64,000 bases of DNA from Magnolia sinica (GCF_029962835.1 NC_080579.1:372001-436000), one strand, 5' to 3'. Positions 1 through 14,031 are shown, counted from the first letter of the stretch. The notes: generated by a model from the letters alone, not told the origin. Translations and numbers: made by a program.

Positions 1-2080
1 AAAGATGCAACCCATCCAGCAGTTGCAACCCACCTCACTGATGCTCTGGCAAGCTGGTCCACTCATCAGGTGGCCAAAAAATATATGAAAATAGATGAAT
101 ACTTTGGGTGAGATTCTTTTCACCAGAGGAATACCTGAGCTTGATTTTTCAGGGAACAAACGGGTTTGATTCGGTAAACTTGTACCACATTGCACATTTG
201 CCCACGAAGAGTAACACTCTTAACATGCCTCGAAAAGAAAGGAAAAAAAAAAAAACATGGGATTCATAACAAACGTGGCCAAGATCCTTCCATACATCAA
301 GCAAAATCATCAACTAGGTTATTCGATGAGGAATATTTTGTGGGCTTTCCTATCCGAGTAGAGGATGAAACACAAAAAATACCCATATGGGAACCAAACA
401 GGTTTAGACCAAATACATGGATTTCTTAAAAGCTCCACTCCATCCCATCCAAGTGAAGCCCTTCACATCAAATAGATGAGAAAATAAATTTAAGCACCCA
501 CTCCAAAGGGATTCAGACCTTTTTTTTCCATTTATCAATAATACAAACACCAAAATCATTACATTAAACATTACAGAACTTACATTCCCATTCATGTACC
601 CAACTCATTCCTATGGCTTCAAAGATACTCGAAATACCTATAATGCCGTCAACCATTAATCAGCAAGAAAAATTCTCCCATGACTGAGAGCCTCATGACA
701 TGGGATAATGCATGAATGGGCTTCCTCCCTACCCACCGGAAGGATACCAGCAATTGTGCCATCTGCTATCTGCACAATCACAAACAACAGTATTAGATGC
801 GTGCACGTTTAGATGTAGTGTCAAATTGAATTGCAATTATACATCTAGAAGGGGGAATAACAAAAATTGTGTTTTTTTAAACGTATTCCTTCATATTGAG
901 GATCTGCACTCCAAATCACAATCAGACCACTTTCATGTATGGAGTGGACTTCAAAGAAGTGTAACTACAATCCAGATTCCAGGTGCTACTTCCTCATTAC
1001 GAATGCTTAGAAAAATCCTCTTTTTTTTTGTTTCATCTACACTGAAATTAATATACAATTTAATTCACTTGCATCCAAACACAGAACACTAGTCAGCAAC
1101 AGTGGAATGATCAGATAAACAAAGAAACCATCCTGAAAAGAAAAGAAAAGAAAGAGAACTTAAAATTTTTATTTTTTTATTTTTATGTTAGCTTGTTAGT
1201 ACACCCCACTGTCAGTTCACACTTCAGTGTTAGCCACCCCCACTAGGGAATCGATACCAAGACCTCAGTGTTGAAACGAGGTATCTTTCACTCACTCTAC
1301 CACTTGAGCTATGGATCAGGGTGTTAAAAGAGAATTGTCACACCTTTGTTTATGCATTTACTTCATGGTAGTATGACATCTTTGCTCCATGAAAAAAAAA
1401 ATCACAACATAACAGACAAGATATGACAAGCATTTAGAGGCAAAGATGTCCACTAAAATATCGTCTGAGTTTTTTCCTGGTGTTAATAAGAACCTGTGGC
1501 CAAGATATCCATATGGGGACAGGAAAATGTCAGATGTCAATGCAACTTGGGTATCTCTAGATGATGGGTATATGGATACACACCCATTCCGCACGTGGGA
1601 TATTTGAGGAGAGAAATGTATAATGTTCCATGAAACAATTTTGCTTCAATCCACACTGTACTTTGGGTCCCAGCTTCTAAGTGATCCAAAACTGTTCATA
1701 TGGTGACAGAAAGCCCGAAAATCTCATCCAACTGGACCCTTGCAAAAGTTTGAAACACTGGATGTAATTGTCTTCACTAAGATCTTCTGATATGGGAGAT
1801 ATTGAGGAATTGACCTATTACGTAATGGGGGCTCATCAGTTGAATGGCTAGTATATTATGGAAAGAGCAAGACCAACATCCATGCAAATGCTAGACTGGG
1901 CCAAACTGGGCATGGACGTTACCATTAAATACATCAATAAAGTGCCACAGAGTCTGTAGAATATATCCATATCTAAGTCAGAGGCGTTATATGTTCACTG
2001 ATGCTTTGGGTTGTAATATGCATGGTCCACAAGTATCACCAAGCAGAACAAAAAGAGAAGCCAAAATAAGATAAACTGAC
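1..2080. other. Downstream flank of CAP-D2, probably including its last exon and 3' UTR
   Basis: No independent gene is visible. The open frames here are short and look like no family I know. The CAP-D2 terminal exon and 3' UTR should lie here on the minus strand. Candidate terminal exons with AG acceptors and the correct phase are about 1476-1434 (14 codons after the junction, basic) and about 1041-951 (30 codons, beginning VDETKKKR). A third acceptor with a strong pyrimidine tract lies near 1131. A SINE occupies about 1166-1315. Confidence 0.4.
1166..1315 (-). mobile_element. tRNA-derived SINE, copy 1
   Basis: Read on the minus strand, the element begins with an A-box-like TAGCTCAAGTGGTAGAG (1295-1311). 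It continues with a B-box-like GGTATCGATTCC (1247-1258), then a tRNA-unrelated body, and ends in an A/T-rich tail (T-rich on the plus strand near 1166-1190). The same body and tail (GTTAGCTTGTTAG on plus) recur at 19.4 kb and 43.1 kb. This layout is that of a tRNA-derived plant SINE transcribed by RNA polymerase III. Confidence 0.8.
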
Positions 2081-5000
2081 CTTTTGCTCGACCTAGTTTG
2101 CCGCCTAATGGATGTAGCATCCTTTTGATCTTTCATGGCCATCCCAATGCTTCTGTTGGCTTTGGACTTGACACCTGCAAGCATGAAAGACTAACCATAA
2201 GCCCATTGGAAGCATAGCTTTAAGATCAACAATATGAGAATATGAATCACCTCTACGAGCACTCTTTGACGATTGGAACTCCATCTCATCCGCTTCTGGT
2301 TCTGTCACAATACTAGACACACACAAACTTTCTTCTGACTCTACAGCATTTGCTTCTGGCTCAGCGTCCTGAGTTTCGTCTATTATCTCCTCTATAGAGG
2401 GATGTATTACATCACTAGCTCCTTCTGCAAGTAAACCAAAGGTCAGGAATTAGGACAAGAAAAGAATGGAAAGGTAACCACTGGTGAGAAGCAGGGCAGA
2501 AGCAATAGCACATAAAAGAAAATCAAGGCTCTTTTAGGATATCATAAAATGGATGCTCACTAGAATAAGAACCGGTTCAAATTTCTGGTTGAGTTGTGGT
2601 ATTCCGCTACATAGTTCCTTAATGTGGGTTTGTGTGTGATGAATTATAGGCCCTGCTCATCAGCAAATGGACAGTTTGATGACACAAAGGATTGCCAAAT
2701 GCCATATGCAAGAACATTGTTAGGTGATTGAAACCATCGAGCCCCACAGCGGATCTGGTGAATGCCTCAAAATTTTAACAGATTGGAGGATCATACATAT
2801 TGTTCAGGTTCATGAAAAAAGTTATGGCATACAATAGGGTCCTTATAGAGTTAATCTGGTGGGTGTTGGGAAACAAAGGAGTTTCAAGAGGAAATATTGA
2901 TATGATTAGGGATATGTATGAGGGAGAGGTAACAAATGTGAGGACTAGTGGAGTGACTTGTGAGTTTCCAATTACTGCAGGCTTGCACTACAGGTTGACA
3001 TTGAGTCCATACCTTTTTACATTGGTTATGGACTAGTTAATGAGGCATTTGTTGGAAGAGATCCCATGGTGTATGTTGTTTGTAAATGACATGGTTTTGA
3101 TTGATAAGACAAGGGAGGGCATAAATACAAAGCTAGATTTATGAATAATAGTCTTGAATCTGAAGGATTTAAAATTAGTCGAACTAAAACAAAGTATATC
3201 AAGTTTTTAGTAAAAACGGGAGTGAAAAGAAGAGATTAGTTAAGATTGCTAACCAAGAAGTTTCCCAAATGATCACTTTCGATACCTTGGGTCAATAATT
3301 CATGGGAATAGACAGATTCAAAAGGATGTTGCCCATAGTATTCAAGCTAGGTGGAAGATATGGAGATATGCATCTAGAGTTTTATGTGATCATCATATAC
3401 CACTCAAACTGAAAGGGAAATTTTATAGGATAGCAATAAGCCTAGCCATGCTTTATGGGACATGGGTGTTGGGTAGTTAAGGACAACATGCTAATAGGAT
3501 GAATGTAGCTGAAATGAGGACATGTATATGGACAAGTGGTAGGATGAGGAAGGATAGAATTAGAAATGAATGCATTCAAGGTAACAAAGGAGTAGCACCA
3601 ATAGGTAATAAGATAAGGGAAAGTAGACTTCAATGGTTTGGTCATGTGCAATAGAGACCAGGAACCATCCCGGTTGAGTCAGTACAAGTTGAAGGCTCTA
3701 AAAGGTCAAGGGAGGGCCCAAAAAACGTGGATGGAGGCAGTAAGAAAAGAGTTGATAATCAATGGTCTAACTGAAGGTATAGCCCTTAATAGGGTGGAAT
3801 GGTGGAACAGGATTCATGTAGGTGACCCCAATTAATTGGTATAAGGTTTTGATGAAGATGACAATGACAATGATGATTGGAGGATCCTACAACTAGAGGG
3901 TTAAGGAGACATGCAGCAACAGTCCACATGTAACAGAGAATGGTCTAATGATCAAAGAAGCAGGATGTTTCAATCTGGGAGATTTCAGGCCATCCTGTCC
4001 ACAATCGATTCCATCATATCATCCGTTCGGATCACCAGACCATGGTCCCACATGTTCAAAATCCTGTGCATCAGTGTATTGTATGCTTGCAGATACACAG
4101 CAAAACCATACAATTCCTTTTTGTATATTGTCTACCTGGTGGTACAAAATATAAAACATAAAAAGATTTTGAAGTTGTACCAGATTCCGTAAAAGACAGA
4201 TCATTAAGATTTTCACCATGATGACTTGTGTAATCCTCAACCCAAGTATATGCATAGTTTAATCAGGTTTTATGTACAAGATCTCTGATTCAGTGATAAA
4301 TTCTGCTGATCTGATGGGCCCGGCCATGGATGAAGCATCCCCCAAAAATATCCTGTAGTAAAAGCTCCTTTCCCTTGAACTTTTGGCCTTTTATCAGTCA
4401 AATGTGGACCACCGCTGCATTCCACATCTGGCACATCAACTTGTAGGCCACAGTCCTTCCACTGTTAGGTCGGTGAGATGAGCAGTCTGGATGATCCAAC
4501 CATGAGCCTTGTGTATCAGTTACCTCACTTATTTACCATATATGGATGTAATTGAATTGAAACCTCACAGTTTGTTTAAAATAACCAATAAACTTCCATT
4601 GGATAGCAACCAGGGAGATCCGCAGGCAGGCTATGGCAAAGTCAAGCTAGTATTAATTAGAGTAGTCCTAGGATGGCATCAGAATTTCTACACCTACCTT
4701 CAGCAATATCTGCATCTGCATCTTCTGCCACAGAGCCCTCCTTAACAGCCATGTAGCCTTCAATGCAGCCAACTTTCTGCTGGTGGGCCTGGGCATTTCT
4801 AGCAGTCTGTTCTTGCTCCTTCCTCTCCATGTGGAACTTGCTAAGCTTCTCCTCAAATTCCTCAATGATGGATTTAAGCTCTGGCTTTGCAAACTTCTTA
4901 GCCTGATGATGTAAATGTTAAATACAAAGTTACATTGACTACATGTAAACACACTTAAAACAAGTAACAATAGTAAAGTACTTCACTACCTTGTTGATAA

Positions 5001-8000
5001 TGTTTCTGAAGTGGTCCATGACAGAATCCTCAGAAAGGACATGCTCATAGGTTTTGAAAGACTCCATAAGCTTTTTCACTCCCTTTTCAGTGAACGATAG
5101 TTGAGAAAGACAATAAGCAATATATTCCCATTGTTTGCAATCTGTCACAAACGAGCATAGTCCAATTAGATAAATAATCTTCTTGATCAATAACAGGAAA
5201 GGACAATGACCCAACAACCAGAAGAGTTCAACTAATCCAACTGATTTTGGTTGCTAATGGCCCATTTTGATATGCCTGCAAATCAGGATTGGTTCCACTT
5301 CTTCAGTAAAACCAATCCACTATCCATTTGGGGAAGCTTAGGAAATGGGAACCACATTAGGTTGGTTCCCATTTCTTCACTTTACTTGCCCCAATTTGGG
5401 TCACATCCAATCCACAAGATTTTTGACTTCCAAAATGGCCCTTAGTTATTTTCACTAGTATCAACATGGACTCAAAGTACATCTCAAACTGAGCATGCTC
5501 AGCTTAATATGCTTTAGTCTTCCCTTCCACAACCAGATACTCCTTTATCTCTTCAGAATTCTTGAACTGAACATGCTTCATTGCATGTCTAGCTTCTTCA
5601 CAAATCACAACAAGGCTATGATGATAATGCCTATGATTTATTTCATAGTCGTATTGAGGTCAATATCATTGAATGTTCAAATCTGCTATCACTTCTCTTC
5701 CTGATTTTACAAGGATATTATTTCACCCAAGACTTGCCTAAAGGTACAGTGCTAGTCAAGCATGCCAAGTTTTTCATTGGCATGCACAAGATGAACAAGT
5801 TATTCATTCAGGCCAACCTAATTAGGTCCAGAACTGAGTTGTGTATGTTATTCCAAGTCAGCCAGGCAGTTTTTACCTATGGTATAGTCTTTTCATGGAA
5901 TACTGGATGGGAATTTGTTGTTAACAATGCCAAACCTCCGTGTTCATTTCTGTGGGGTTTTTACCTATGAACCAAGAAGTTTTATAGTTACTTCCCTGTT
6001 TTTCAAGTTTTATATATTCATTTTTAGGAGCTATTTCAAGTATAAAAATAATTTAACATCACTACAATGAGAGATTACTTCAGATGCAATAAGCACCAAT
6101 TTGAAAGCATCTTTCTGATCATCCATGATAAACCTTGAAAGGTGATAAAAGAAATGAGGTCTTCTAAACAATATTTTGCATCTTATAAGCCATTTAATAC
6201 TGGAGATGTGTAGGAACTAGACTAGACCTGCCTATAAATTCTAACGAAGTTCAAATAAGTATACCACTTTGTGTTGCTTACTATCGCCATACAACATCAG
6301 AATGCATACAGTTACAGTGCAAAGTAGTCTAGATCATCAGGAAAATAGATAAGTGCAGAAATATATAAGAAAAGCCCAGAACGAGGTAGGTATACAAAAC
6401 CTGCAACTCCACTAAACCTATTGCAAAGCTTCTCAACAAGAGCTTCCATTTGTTTGTCCTAGACATGGATCAAAGATTAGAATGTAAATTTGTAACAAAA
6501 AACACATGCCTCTTGAACCTGGTTAAGCCATCCATACCTTCTTGATGGAACCTATTAAGAACTGCATAATGTTGCAAAAAGCTTCTTCCTTCAGATTTTG
6601 GTTCGACAATCTACCAAGAATATCTGGAAGCAAATTGTAAATAGGATTGCTTCCTGCAAGCACAATGGCCCAACATTCATTTGAGAGTTCAGAAAGTAGC
6701 ATGGTACAGTCACCAAAGTAAAACTGACGGAATCCACAAACCACCTTTCTTTGACAACTCAAGAAAGAAGAGCTTAGCGAGACTTGAAATTCTCTCATCC
6801 TCGTCTTCTAACCGGATAGCCATTTCATTGATGTAACCTTTCACCTGATCATACAATCTCTGAAATTTAGACTCCAAATCAACATTGTTAAAAGATAAGG
6901 AACAATGAATGATTAGCAAGCTCCCACACCTTCATCATATCGTTCAATATGAGATGAGAAAGCACAAGAACAGCATTTTTCCGAACAGAAATTGAAGGAT
7001 CGCGTAATCGAGCATAAACATTCTCAGTCCAAGGTTCTAAGAGGTTAGGATAACGAACAGCCAAGTCTCCAAGTGCTATCGTGCAGTTAGAACGAACAGT
7101 TTCATTTGGTGCACTCTCCACAACCGTGAAGAGAAGTTGAAGATTTGCTTCACTGAGAATTCATTCAGTTAGAATGCATATGTTGCTAGGAGTTGATTAA
7201 CTCTGAATGATGAATGATTGACTTACCAAAAATTTGCATCGATAATCATTAGTCGACATAGAGCAAGCATTCCAGAAGCTTGTAGTTCTGGAAACTACAA
7301 GACAACACAAAAGATATGTCAGTTTTCAAGTTTGAGTTTCTGTAGGATAGGGCTGGCCCAATGAGCTTTCGGGCCTGACCTACTATAGGATGGGCATGGG
7401 CTCCGCCCGATATTATCAAAATTGTACAATTCACTATATGAATCGTACGATTCATATCGTATCATGTGGGTGTACGATTTGAATCGTACACCCAAATCGT
7501 AAATCCTAAATTATTGTATGAATCGTATTGAATTGTACAATGATCGTATTGAATCATAAGATAATTGTAGACTGAGTACATGGGCAAAACAATACTTAAA
7601 AAATCAATTTATTATTTTTTTATTCAAATTTTCCCTTTTCTTTGTACCCTTTTGCTCATAAAATATGAAAAAGGCTCTCCCCTATTAAAAATGTCCTATT
7701 TTTTTCTTTCGGGAGAGAGAGAGAGAGAGGGAGAGAGAGAGGGAGGGAGAAAGGGGAGATTTGGGGACTTCGATATTCAAAAACTCAAGACAAAGAAATC
7801 GAAATATCTTTTGAATCAAAATGGAATCAAATGCCATTTTTTCCAACATGATTCTCCACTCAAGAAAGGTAGAAAAGAAAAATTTTAAGGACTCGTGTAT
7901 GTTTTTTAAGGTAAATTTTTTGAAAGCCAACAAAAGAAAACAAAGGAAAAAAGACAAGAATCCTATACTATCATGATATGTATCATATACATTTCCTCAA

Positions 8001-11000
8001 TTAATAATATCATGATATGTATTACTTTTTTGGTACATGTTGATCATAAATGGACAATTGATGAGTTTTTAATCTTTTATGATTTGCTTATATCTTTTCA
8101 AATGTCTTTTATATATATTTTTTGTAAATCAGAAAAAATCTTGCGATTTATGATACAATTTGCTATTCAATACGATTCAACCCCTATTATGATTTGCTAT
8201 ACGATAATGATTTTGACAACATTGGCTCTGCTATCAAGCCCAAGGGCCATCTTAAGCCTGAAAATTAAGCTCATTTCCTGATTGGACCAGGCTTAATCTC
8301 TTATGGTTTTTGCACAGGATAGGCTTGGGCTCATCTGCCCATTTAAAATTCAAGCTGCCTTGGAAATACGCTGGTCCAGCCCCGGCCCATTGACCCCTTT
8401 GGTTAGAGAAATCAAGCACAAAAGATTTATATAAATACCAAGTCACCAGTCAAAGAATTTTACTGATAATAAGCAACCCATGAAAAAAGAAAAAAAAAAA
8501 ACTAAACCCAATCACCTTTTGCATCAAACAAAAATTTCTACATAGTTTTGATAGGAAAGGTGCGCAGCATCCAATTAAGCTCTTGTCAACAGAACTGCCT
8601 GATACAATTTCTTTCTCTGCTCTTTCAGAGAGTGCATCAAGTATTGCATCTTCAGAAGCTGCGAGACCCAATTCAGCATTTATTCCATTTTCCTGTACAT
8701 CCCCTCCAAAGGAAGAAAACTTTAGAATTAGAGCTTACTGCAACAAGTAATGAAAGATGCAATAATTCACATTATAGCTACCCTAAGCCCACTCATGGCC
8801 ACATGTGCCAACTAGACGTGCATGTGGGATGCCCAAGCCATGCATCAGGTGGGCCCTATAGTGTAGATTACCTGGCCTGTAAATTAGTCTGGTCTACTGA
8901 TAAGGCCAGCAATCATGTACATCAAGCATGAGTGGTTGGCAACTTCTTTTGAGACATCATTGTTTTCGTATATATGGAAGCTGTCCAATGAGTTTACAAT
9001 TTGTTTTTGAGCCGGATCAACTATAGTGGGTCCACCTGACATATCACTTAGTTGTTACACGCCTGGTTAGTACATGTAACCACATTTAGAAGTACATGTC
9101 GAGCGGTGTAGGTGAACTTTAGAAAGCTACGAGAAAACAATGTGCAGTGAAGATAGAATTCCTCACAACAGAAATTTCTTCAACAAATCCCAGCAACTAT
9201 AGCCATGATTTCATAATTATAGCAATGATTTCATATCCATAACCACTCACCTTCACAGGTTCTTCAGCAGATGCACTTTGCAAGTCAGAGTTCAACTTCT
9301 CTTTCTTGGTTTTCTGTTTCTGAATCTTCCGGACACAAGATTCAATGTAAACCAATTGATTTAGTGCCACATGACTTACAACAAATAAAAATCTACTGAG
9401 TTTTGCCACTTCCACTGTGGAAAGGAAATTGGTACTTGGATTATCCAGATCATTCTGTAGTTCATTTGCTCCGCTGCAATCAAATACAGAACTGAGGGAC
9501 CTTTTCGCCACATCAGCAGCTAAGGCTTCAGGTGTTGGATGAATGGAATATATTGCACTTATGGCTTTATCTGCAGCAGCATACCAAATATTTTCTGGAA
9601 GCCAAAAACCAGTAATTAAGCTCTGCAGAATACCAAATACCCTACTGCTGCCACTAGACATAAGCTTTCCCTTCTCTTCCTCTGACAATCTTTGAAGGGC
9701 AACACATGCCGTTCTTGCAAGCAAAGGTTCCTCTTTGGCCCAACGCCCAAAGCCAATATCAATAATGTCTTGCAAGTGGGAACCAATAATGCCTGTAGAT
9801 GATTTTGCTGCCATGCAAAGGATGGACAAAGCACCTCGGCTTTGCTCTGCTGTCACCCCACTGGCATTAAAGCTAAAGAAATCCCATAAGGCTGTTATCT
9901 GCAAAAGAAAGCATGGAAATGCTATATGAACCAATGAAGCAGTTTGGCTGATCAAAGCTCAACAAGAAGAAAGAACTCCTGCTCAAATTTTCAAAACTGC
10001 CCATTTAGTGGCCTTAGGCGATTCAATAGACAATAGTTGAAGAACAAGCATGCTATTCTTTCACATAAAAATACCCATTTAAAAATCACAAATAACAAGA
10101 AGCTAATCCATGGAAAAGCAATCATTATCCTGAATTTTTCAGAAAAAAAATTTAAAAAAAATGTTCTGTTTCCCAGCCTAACCAACCGAAGGGTGAGTCC
10201 ATGTCTTCTTCTTGGTCACATGAATAAGCTTACTCTGCCAGATAATATGTTGGTTGCACTTCATTGCATTAATTTATAAGATTGCATCCTGTTAGAATTT
10301 ATCAAATAATATGATCAAAGGTATTTACCAGTTAGCATTTAGCAATTTCTGCTGGCACAATTTGTATAAATATAAAAAGGGTTGTTAAATACAAAGGTAA
10401 ATTCTAAAAAACAAAGTTTGGAATTGTTTTTTAAAAGCCGGAATGCCTATATGCTCATGTTTGTACCTAATAATATAACTTTACAAGCTTTATAAGCTAC
10501 AAGAACAGAGTTTTAAGTCAATCTATAGTAGGCTGCAGAAGTTATAAGACAAGTTCTTTAGTTCAAAAAGGTTACCTGCAACCCTATAGGAATTGGGGAT
10601 TGGTACATATTTTGAAATAGTGGGTTTAGAGATCCAATCGGAGTTCCAGGGTGACTATCACATAAATTTCCAAAGAGAATCAAATAATTATCACACTTCT
10701 CAATGCAATATAGGCATACTTCTCTCAGTTGAAATAATATAAGACATTCAAAAACTTTCAAATTTGTCACAAGCATGAATATAATTCTTAGGACCTGTAT
10801 GTTTTGCCAACTTCCCCAGTAATGTAATCAAAATTATCATCATTACGATTTTACCACTACCAAACCACACAGGAATCATCAGCCGAACGCAAATGTATTT
10901 AGGAGACAAGGAATGTAATTTGTAACCAGTGAACCTTTCATGTAATTACCATAAAAAATTTGAATCCAAACAGCAACATCAGTGTATTTTGGTGATGATT

Positions 11001-14000
11001 TGACATTCAGTTAATGTAAAAATGCCATCATTACAATTTACCACCTATAAACCAAACACAGCAATCAACGATCAACTGCAGATGTTGTCAGGAGGCAGGT
11101 AAAGCATTTTGTAATTGTTGCACATTTTCTTTACATTACCATGGTAATTGGTAGCAAAACATTTTTATTTTATTTTTTTAAAGGGCCTTAAGTGTGCAGA
11201 AATCAGCATTCTTAGTTCTTAGTCTAAGTGTCGAACTATGTATGTCAAAGAAAGCCAAAATAACACCAATGCATAACTTCTATGGCAAAGTGAGTGAATC
11301 ATATTGATGGAAGCAGCAGCTGAAATTATGACAATCGAATAAACATACCGTGCTTGTAGAAATATCCCCCTTGGATACCAAGGAACCCACTATAAATTCT
11401 AGAGCTGCTAGATCGCCGATACTAGATTCTATAGCAAGGTTCAATAGATTTGCAGCAGTTTCTGTAGGGTTTCTTGTCAAATAAATTGTGATGAATGCAT
11501 CCTCAACAGCTGCATAGATAGATTTGTCCTGGGAAAATACCTACAGAAATCCAATACAAACACACCCCTTAAATGCTTGACAAGATTCCTTTAGAAGTCT
11601 AGAAGAATTGTAACATAGATCAAAGAGGATGCTTACAAGCGGCAACATTTTCCGAAGACAGGCCTCAGAACCATCAATTTGGAACTGTCTGCACCTCATC
11701 AGCAAAAGAATCGTGTTCTCAACATCGGTGGCAGAAGATGAAGCCAGCAGTTGGACCAGAGTCGGCATTGTGGAGGATATGCACTTTGAGAACCTCAAAC
11801 CTGTCTCAAGTGATGCAACCAAGGCCCTGGTCTGCTCCAAGTTCCCAAAATCCAGCATGGAAGAATCCTTGTTGACCCCATCTTCCACACTAGGCAAACA
11901 ACTATCAGTAACACTGTCTTGCTGCTCTGGCTTGACTTCAGCCTGATAAACCTTCCCATCTGCTTCATCACATGTCTCATTGTCTGAAGGTATCCCATCC
12001 AAAACGCTCTCAGAAGGTACATTAGGCTCCATCTCTTTCAGTTTCTCCTTGTACTTCTCCAAGGTCGCTTCAAATGATGCAATGCGAAGTTGTGGACCAA
12101 ACGGGTTATGCTGCAACATCGTGATGAGTAGATTCAATGCCGATTTCCTCACAAAAGCACTCTTATCCTCCAATCTCCCAGAAGCAACTGAAGCAACCTC
12201 ATTCCACAAACCAATTGAAACAGCATGTTCTTCACATAGTTCTGCCCACACCTGAAGAACCTTACTCCTTGAATAGGCTGAAACATCCCGACACCGCTCG
12301 AGCAAGATGTCCAGCATAGCCAGCTTGCTGCGCAATCGGATGGACTTGGCACTCGAATCACCATCTACATCCTTAAATGCCTTTGAAACCAACTTCCCCA
12401 AAACCCCAAGAAGTGCATTCCTTATCTTATAGGACTCTCCACCAAAATGAGGCACCAAGATCCCAACATTTGTTGACACCAGCTTCGGCAAACGATCAGC
12501 AAGCTCGACGAGAAACCTCCCAACATTCTCAGCCCCAACATTGTCCCTCACATAATCTTTTGGATTTGTCCGACCAATCTCTCTGATGAGAGAGACTGCC
12601 AAGCTGCCATCTGCATACTTCTTCTCCGCCCACGCCATAATGTCAGCAACATGAGTTGAAACAAAATCAAATTTGTGGATTAGGTGCAAGATCGAGGCAC
12701 AAGTCTGTGCTGTGTAGTGGTATTTGGTAGCACATGTGCCAATTATGCGACATAGAGCATCTTTCGTGTCAGCATCCTTCAACAAGGCTTGATTCTCAAA
12801 CATAGAGAAAGCATGTCTACAAAATCACAAATTGACATCAAAATCATAGAAAAAACAATCGAAGAAAAAGGGGCAAGAAGGCTAATGATTTTTTGATGGC
12901 GTACTTGACAACAAATGATAGATAATTCTCATCCGGAGCCGATGATCCGAAAAGCAACGCGAGGTTGATCTCTAGAGAATTAGCAATCAAATTGAGAATC
13001 CGACTCCTCTGTGATTCCAAATTCCATGAATTTGAGGAGTGTTTCTTGCGAATCTGTGACGTTGCCTAAACCAACATAAGAAAAATATATGTATGAATTA
13101 TGTGTGGGTGCCCATTAATCCCAATATGCATGTGGAGCAGCCTCGTATCTAAGTGGGGCCCATCGCCTGCCCACAGGTGATCCAAACTATTTATCATGTG
13201 GACCCCACTATGGTGTGCATTGCAGCTTAAAAGAAAAACTCTGCAATGCAGCATTGCCAGTCATCTAATTGATGGAGTTTTCCCATGGCATATGGGACAT
13301 TGTTGGGTTTTTTTTCTATCTATATGCAGGCCAATAATCAGTGGCTACGATTGTCTCATGAGGGAGTTCCTTTGGTAGCATCAACCCTGTGAGTCCACCA
13401 TACCAATAGTATGGTCAACAAAACACAGACCCCATCTGCACACTAGTTCAGGCATTTCCTCGAAAACAAAAGAACCACCTTCTGATTGTTGTTGCCATGC
13501 TGATTCGGCTCCTCCGATATCACGATCGTGAGCAGAAAGAACGTGTAGATCTTGAATGCATTGCGGTAGGACGCAACCCGGTCCAGGAACAAATCTCCAT
13601 CAGAATGGGCCGGAGAAGTGGCCCGCGAGAGTGAATCGACATTGGGGAGGAGAACACTGAGGTTGGATCGGAGGCTCTCGACGAGATTGAACTTGAAATT
13701 AGGGCTGAGATGTGAGAAATCCTTGACGAGAGAATAGATGCGATCGAAGATGTCTTGCTCCTCGATGCAGAATAGGTCCTTGTCGGAGAGATCGAAGACT
13801 ACGCCTTTTTTAAGAAATTAAAAAAATAAGAGAGAGAGGTCAATGAAATTAGAGTGGGAAGAGCAATAGAGAGAGAGAGAGAGATAAACGACCTTTGATG
13901 AATTCATCTAGCTGGGAAGGGGAGAAGGAGGAGATGGAAATTGGGGATTCTACAGAGAGGTGGATGATGTCGTCGCATCCCTCAGATTCGAGGTCTTGGA

Positions 14001-14031
14001 GGTTAGATGGGAAGATGAACGGGTGGGCCAT
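2081..14031 (-). CDS. CAP-D2: Condensin complex subunit 1 (CAP-D2), 16 coding exons, last exon unresolved
   Basis: This gene encodes the HEAT-repeat non-SMC subunit of condensin I, which binds the kleisin/SMC2-SMC4 core and compacts mitotic chromosomes in the nucleus. Exons in gene order are 14031-13893, 13804-13479, 13065-12905, 12816-11637, 11540-11349, 9898-9251, 8692-8516, 7294-7227, 7152-6930, 6844-6745, 6653-6538, 6458-6401, 5141-4990, 4902-4698, 2424-2251 and 2174-2081. All junctions are GT/AG and phases match throughout, giving about 1,338 codons against roughly 1,300-1,400 for the family. The N-terminal Cnd1 region is in exons 1-4. The conserved core is in exons 6-14 (residues ~667-1250) and includes motifs such as LLEPWTENVYARLRDPSISV and NAVLVLSHLILNDMMK, which match plant CAP-D2 as I remember it. 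The C-terminus is acidic, then basic. The start is the MAHPFIFPSN methionine behind a GA-rich leader. The last exon lies below position 2081; several short candidates exist and I cannot choose among them. Confidence 0.95.
2793..3874 (+). mobile_element. 5'-truncated RTE-type LINE in a CAP-D2 intron (antisense to the gene)
   Basis: The plus strand encodes decayed non-LTR reverse transcriptase: an AYDRV-like motif (AYNRV), then IDMIRDMYEG, then LSPYLFTLVMD. It ends with the family's C-terminal stretch resembling RGRAQKTWMEAVRKE and the 3' end GACCCCAATTAATTGG, followed by a TGA-rich tail. Stops and gaps show it is dead. The 12-bp sequence GATTGGAGGATC flanks it exactly at 2781-2792 and 3875-3886, a perfect target-site duplication defining a 1,082-bp insertion. 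It lies in the intron between exons 14 and 15, in opposite orientation to the gene. Related 3' ends occur at 48.4 and 49.6 kb. Confidence 0.9.
3887..4697. other. Remainder of CAP-D2 intron 14
   Basis: Intronic sequence downstream of the LINE. It contains short pieces resembling the window's palindromic MITE vocabulary (for example around 4000-4060 and 4380-4480) but no element with recognisable ends and no coding exon. Confidence 0.5.
5142..6400. other. CAP-D2 intron 12
   Basis: A 1.26-kb intron between the exons ending at 6401 and starting at 5141. I see no conserved coding segment or clear transposon ends in it. Confidence 0.6.
7295..8515. repeat. CAP-D2 intron 7 with low-complexity insertion
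   Basis: This intron carries an inserted A/T-rich stretch. It is bounded by GGCCC-rich segments near 7350-7410 and 8240-8400 and contains repeated motifs such as GAATCGTACGATTC and ATACGATTCAA. A purine tract of GAGAGG units lies at about 7713-7760. The symmetry of the GGCCC-rich borders suggests a decayed DNA transposon, but I could not define terminal repeats or a target duplication. Confidence 0.45.
9899..11348. other. CAP-D2 intron 5
   Basis: A 1.45-kb A/T-rich intron. Around 10800-11070 there are two similar stretches with TAATGTAAT- and CATCATTAC-type motifs next to phrases like ACCAAACACA. They resemble a degraded MITE with TTTGGT ends. No exon is visible. Confidence 0.4.

Noticed and set aside
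712-1092. 126-codon plus-strand frame as a possible gene
   Set aside because: No family resemblance, no promoter or neighbours supporting it, and it overlaps the expected antisense 3' end of CAP-D2.
7580-7957. Open frames around the GAGAGG tract in CAP-D2 intron 7
   Set aside because: Low-complexity translation inside a well-supported intron.
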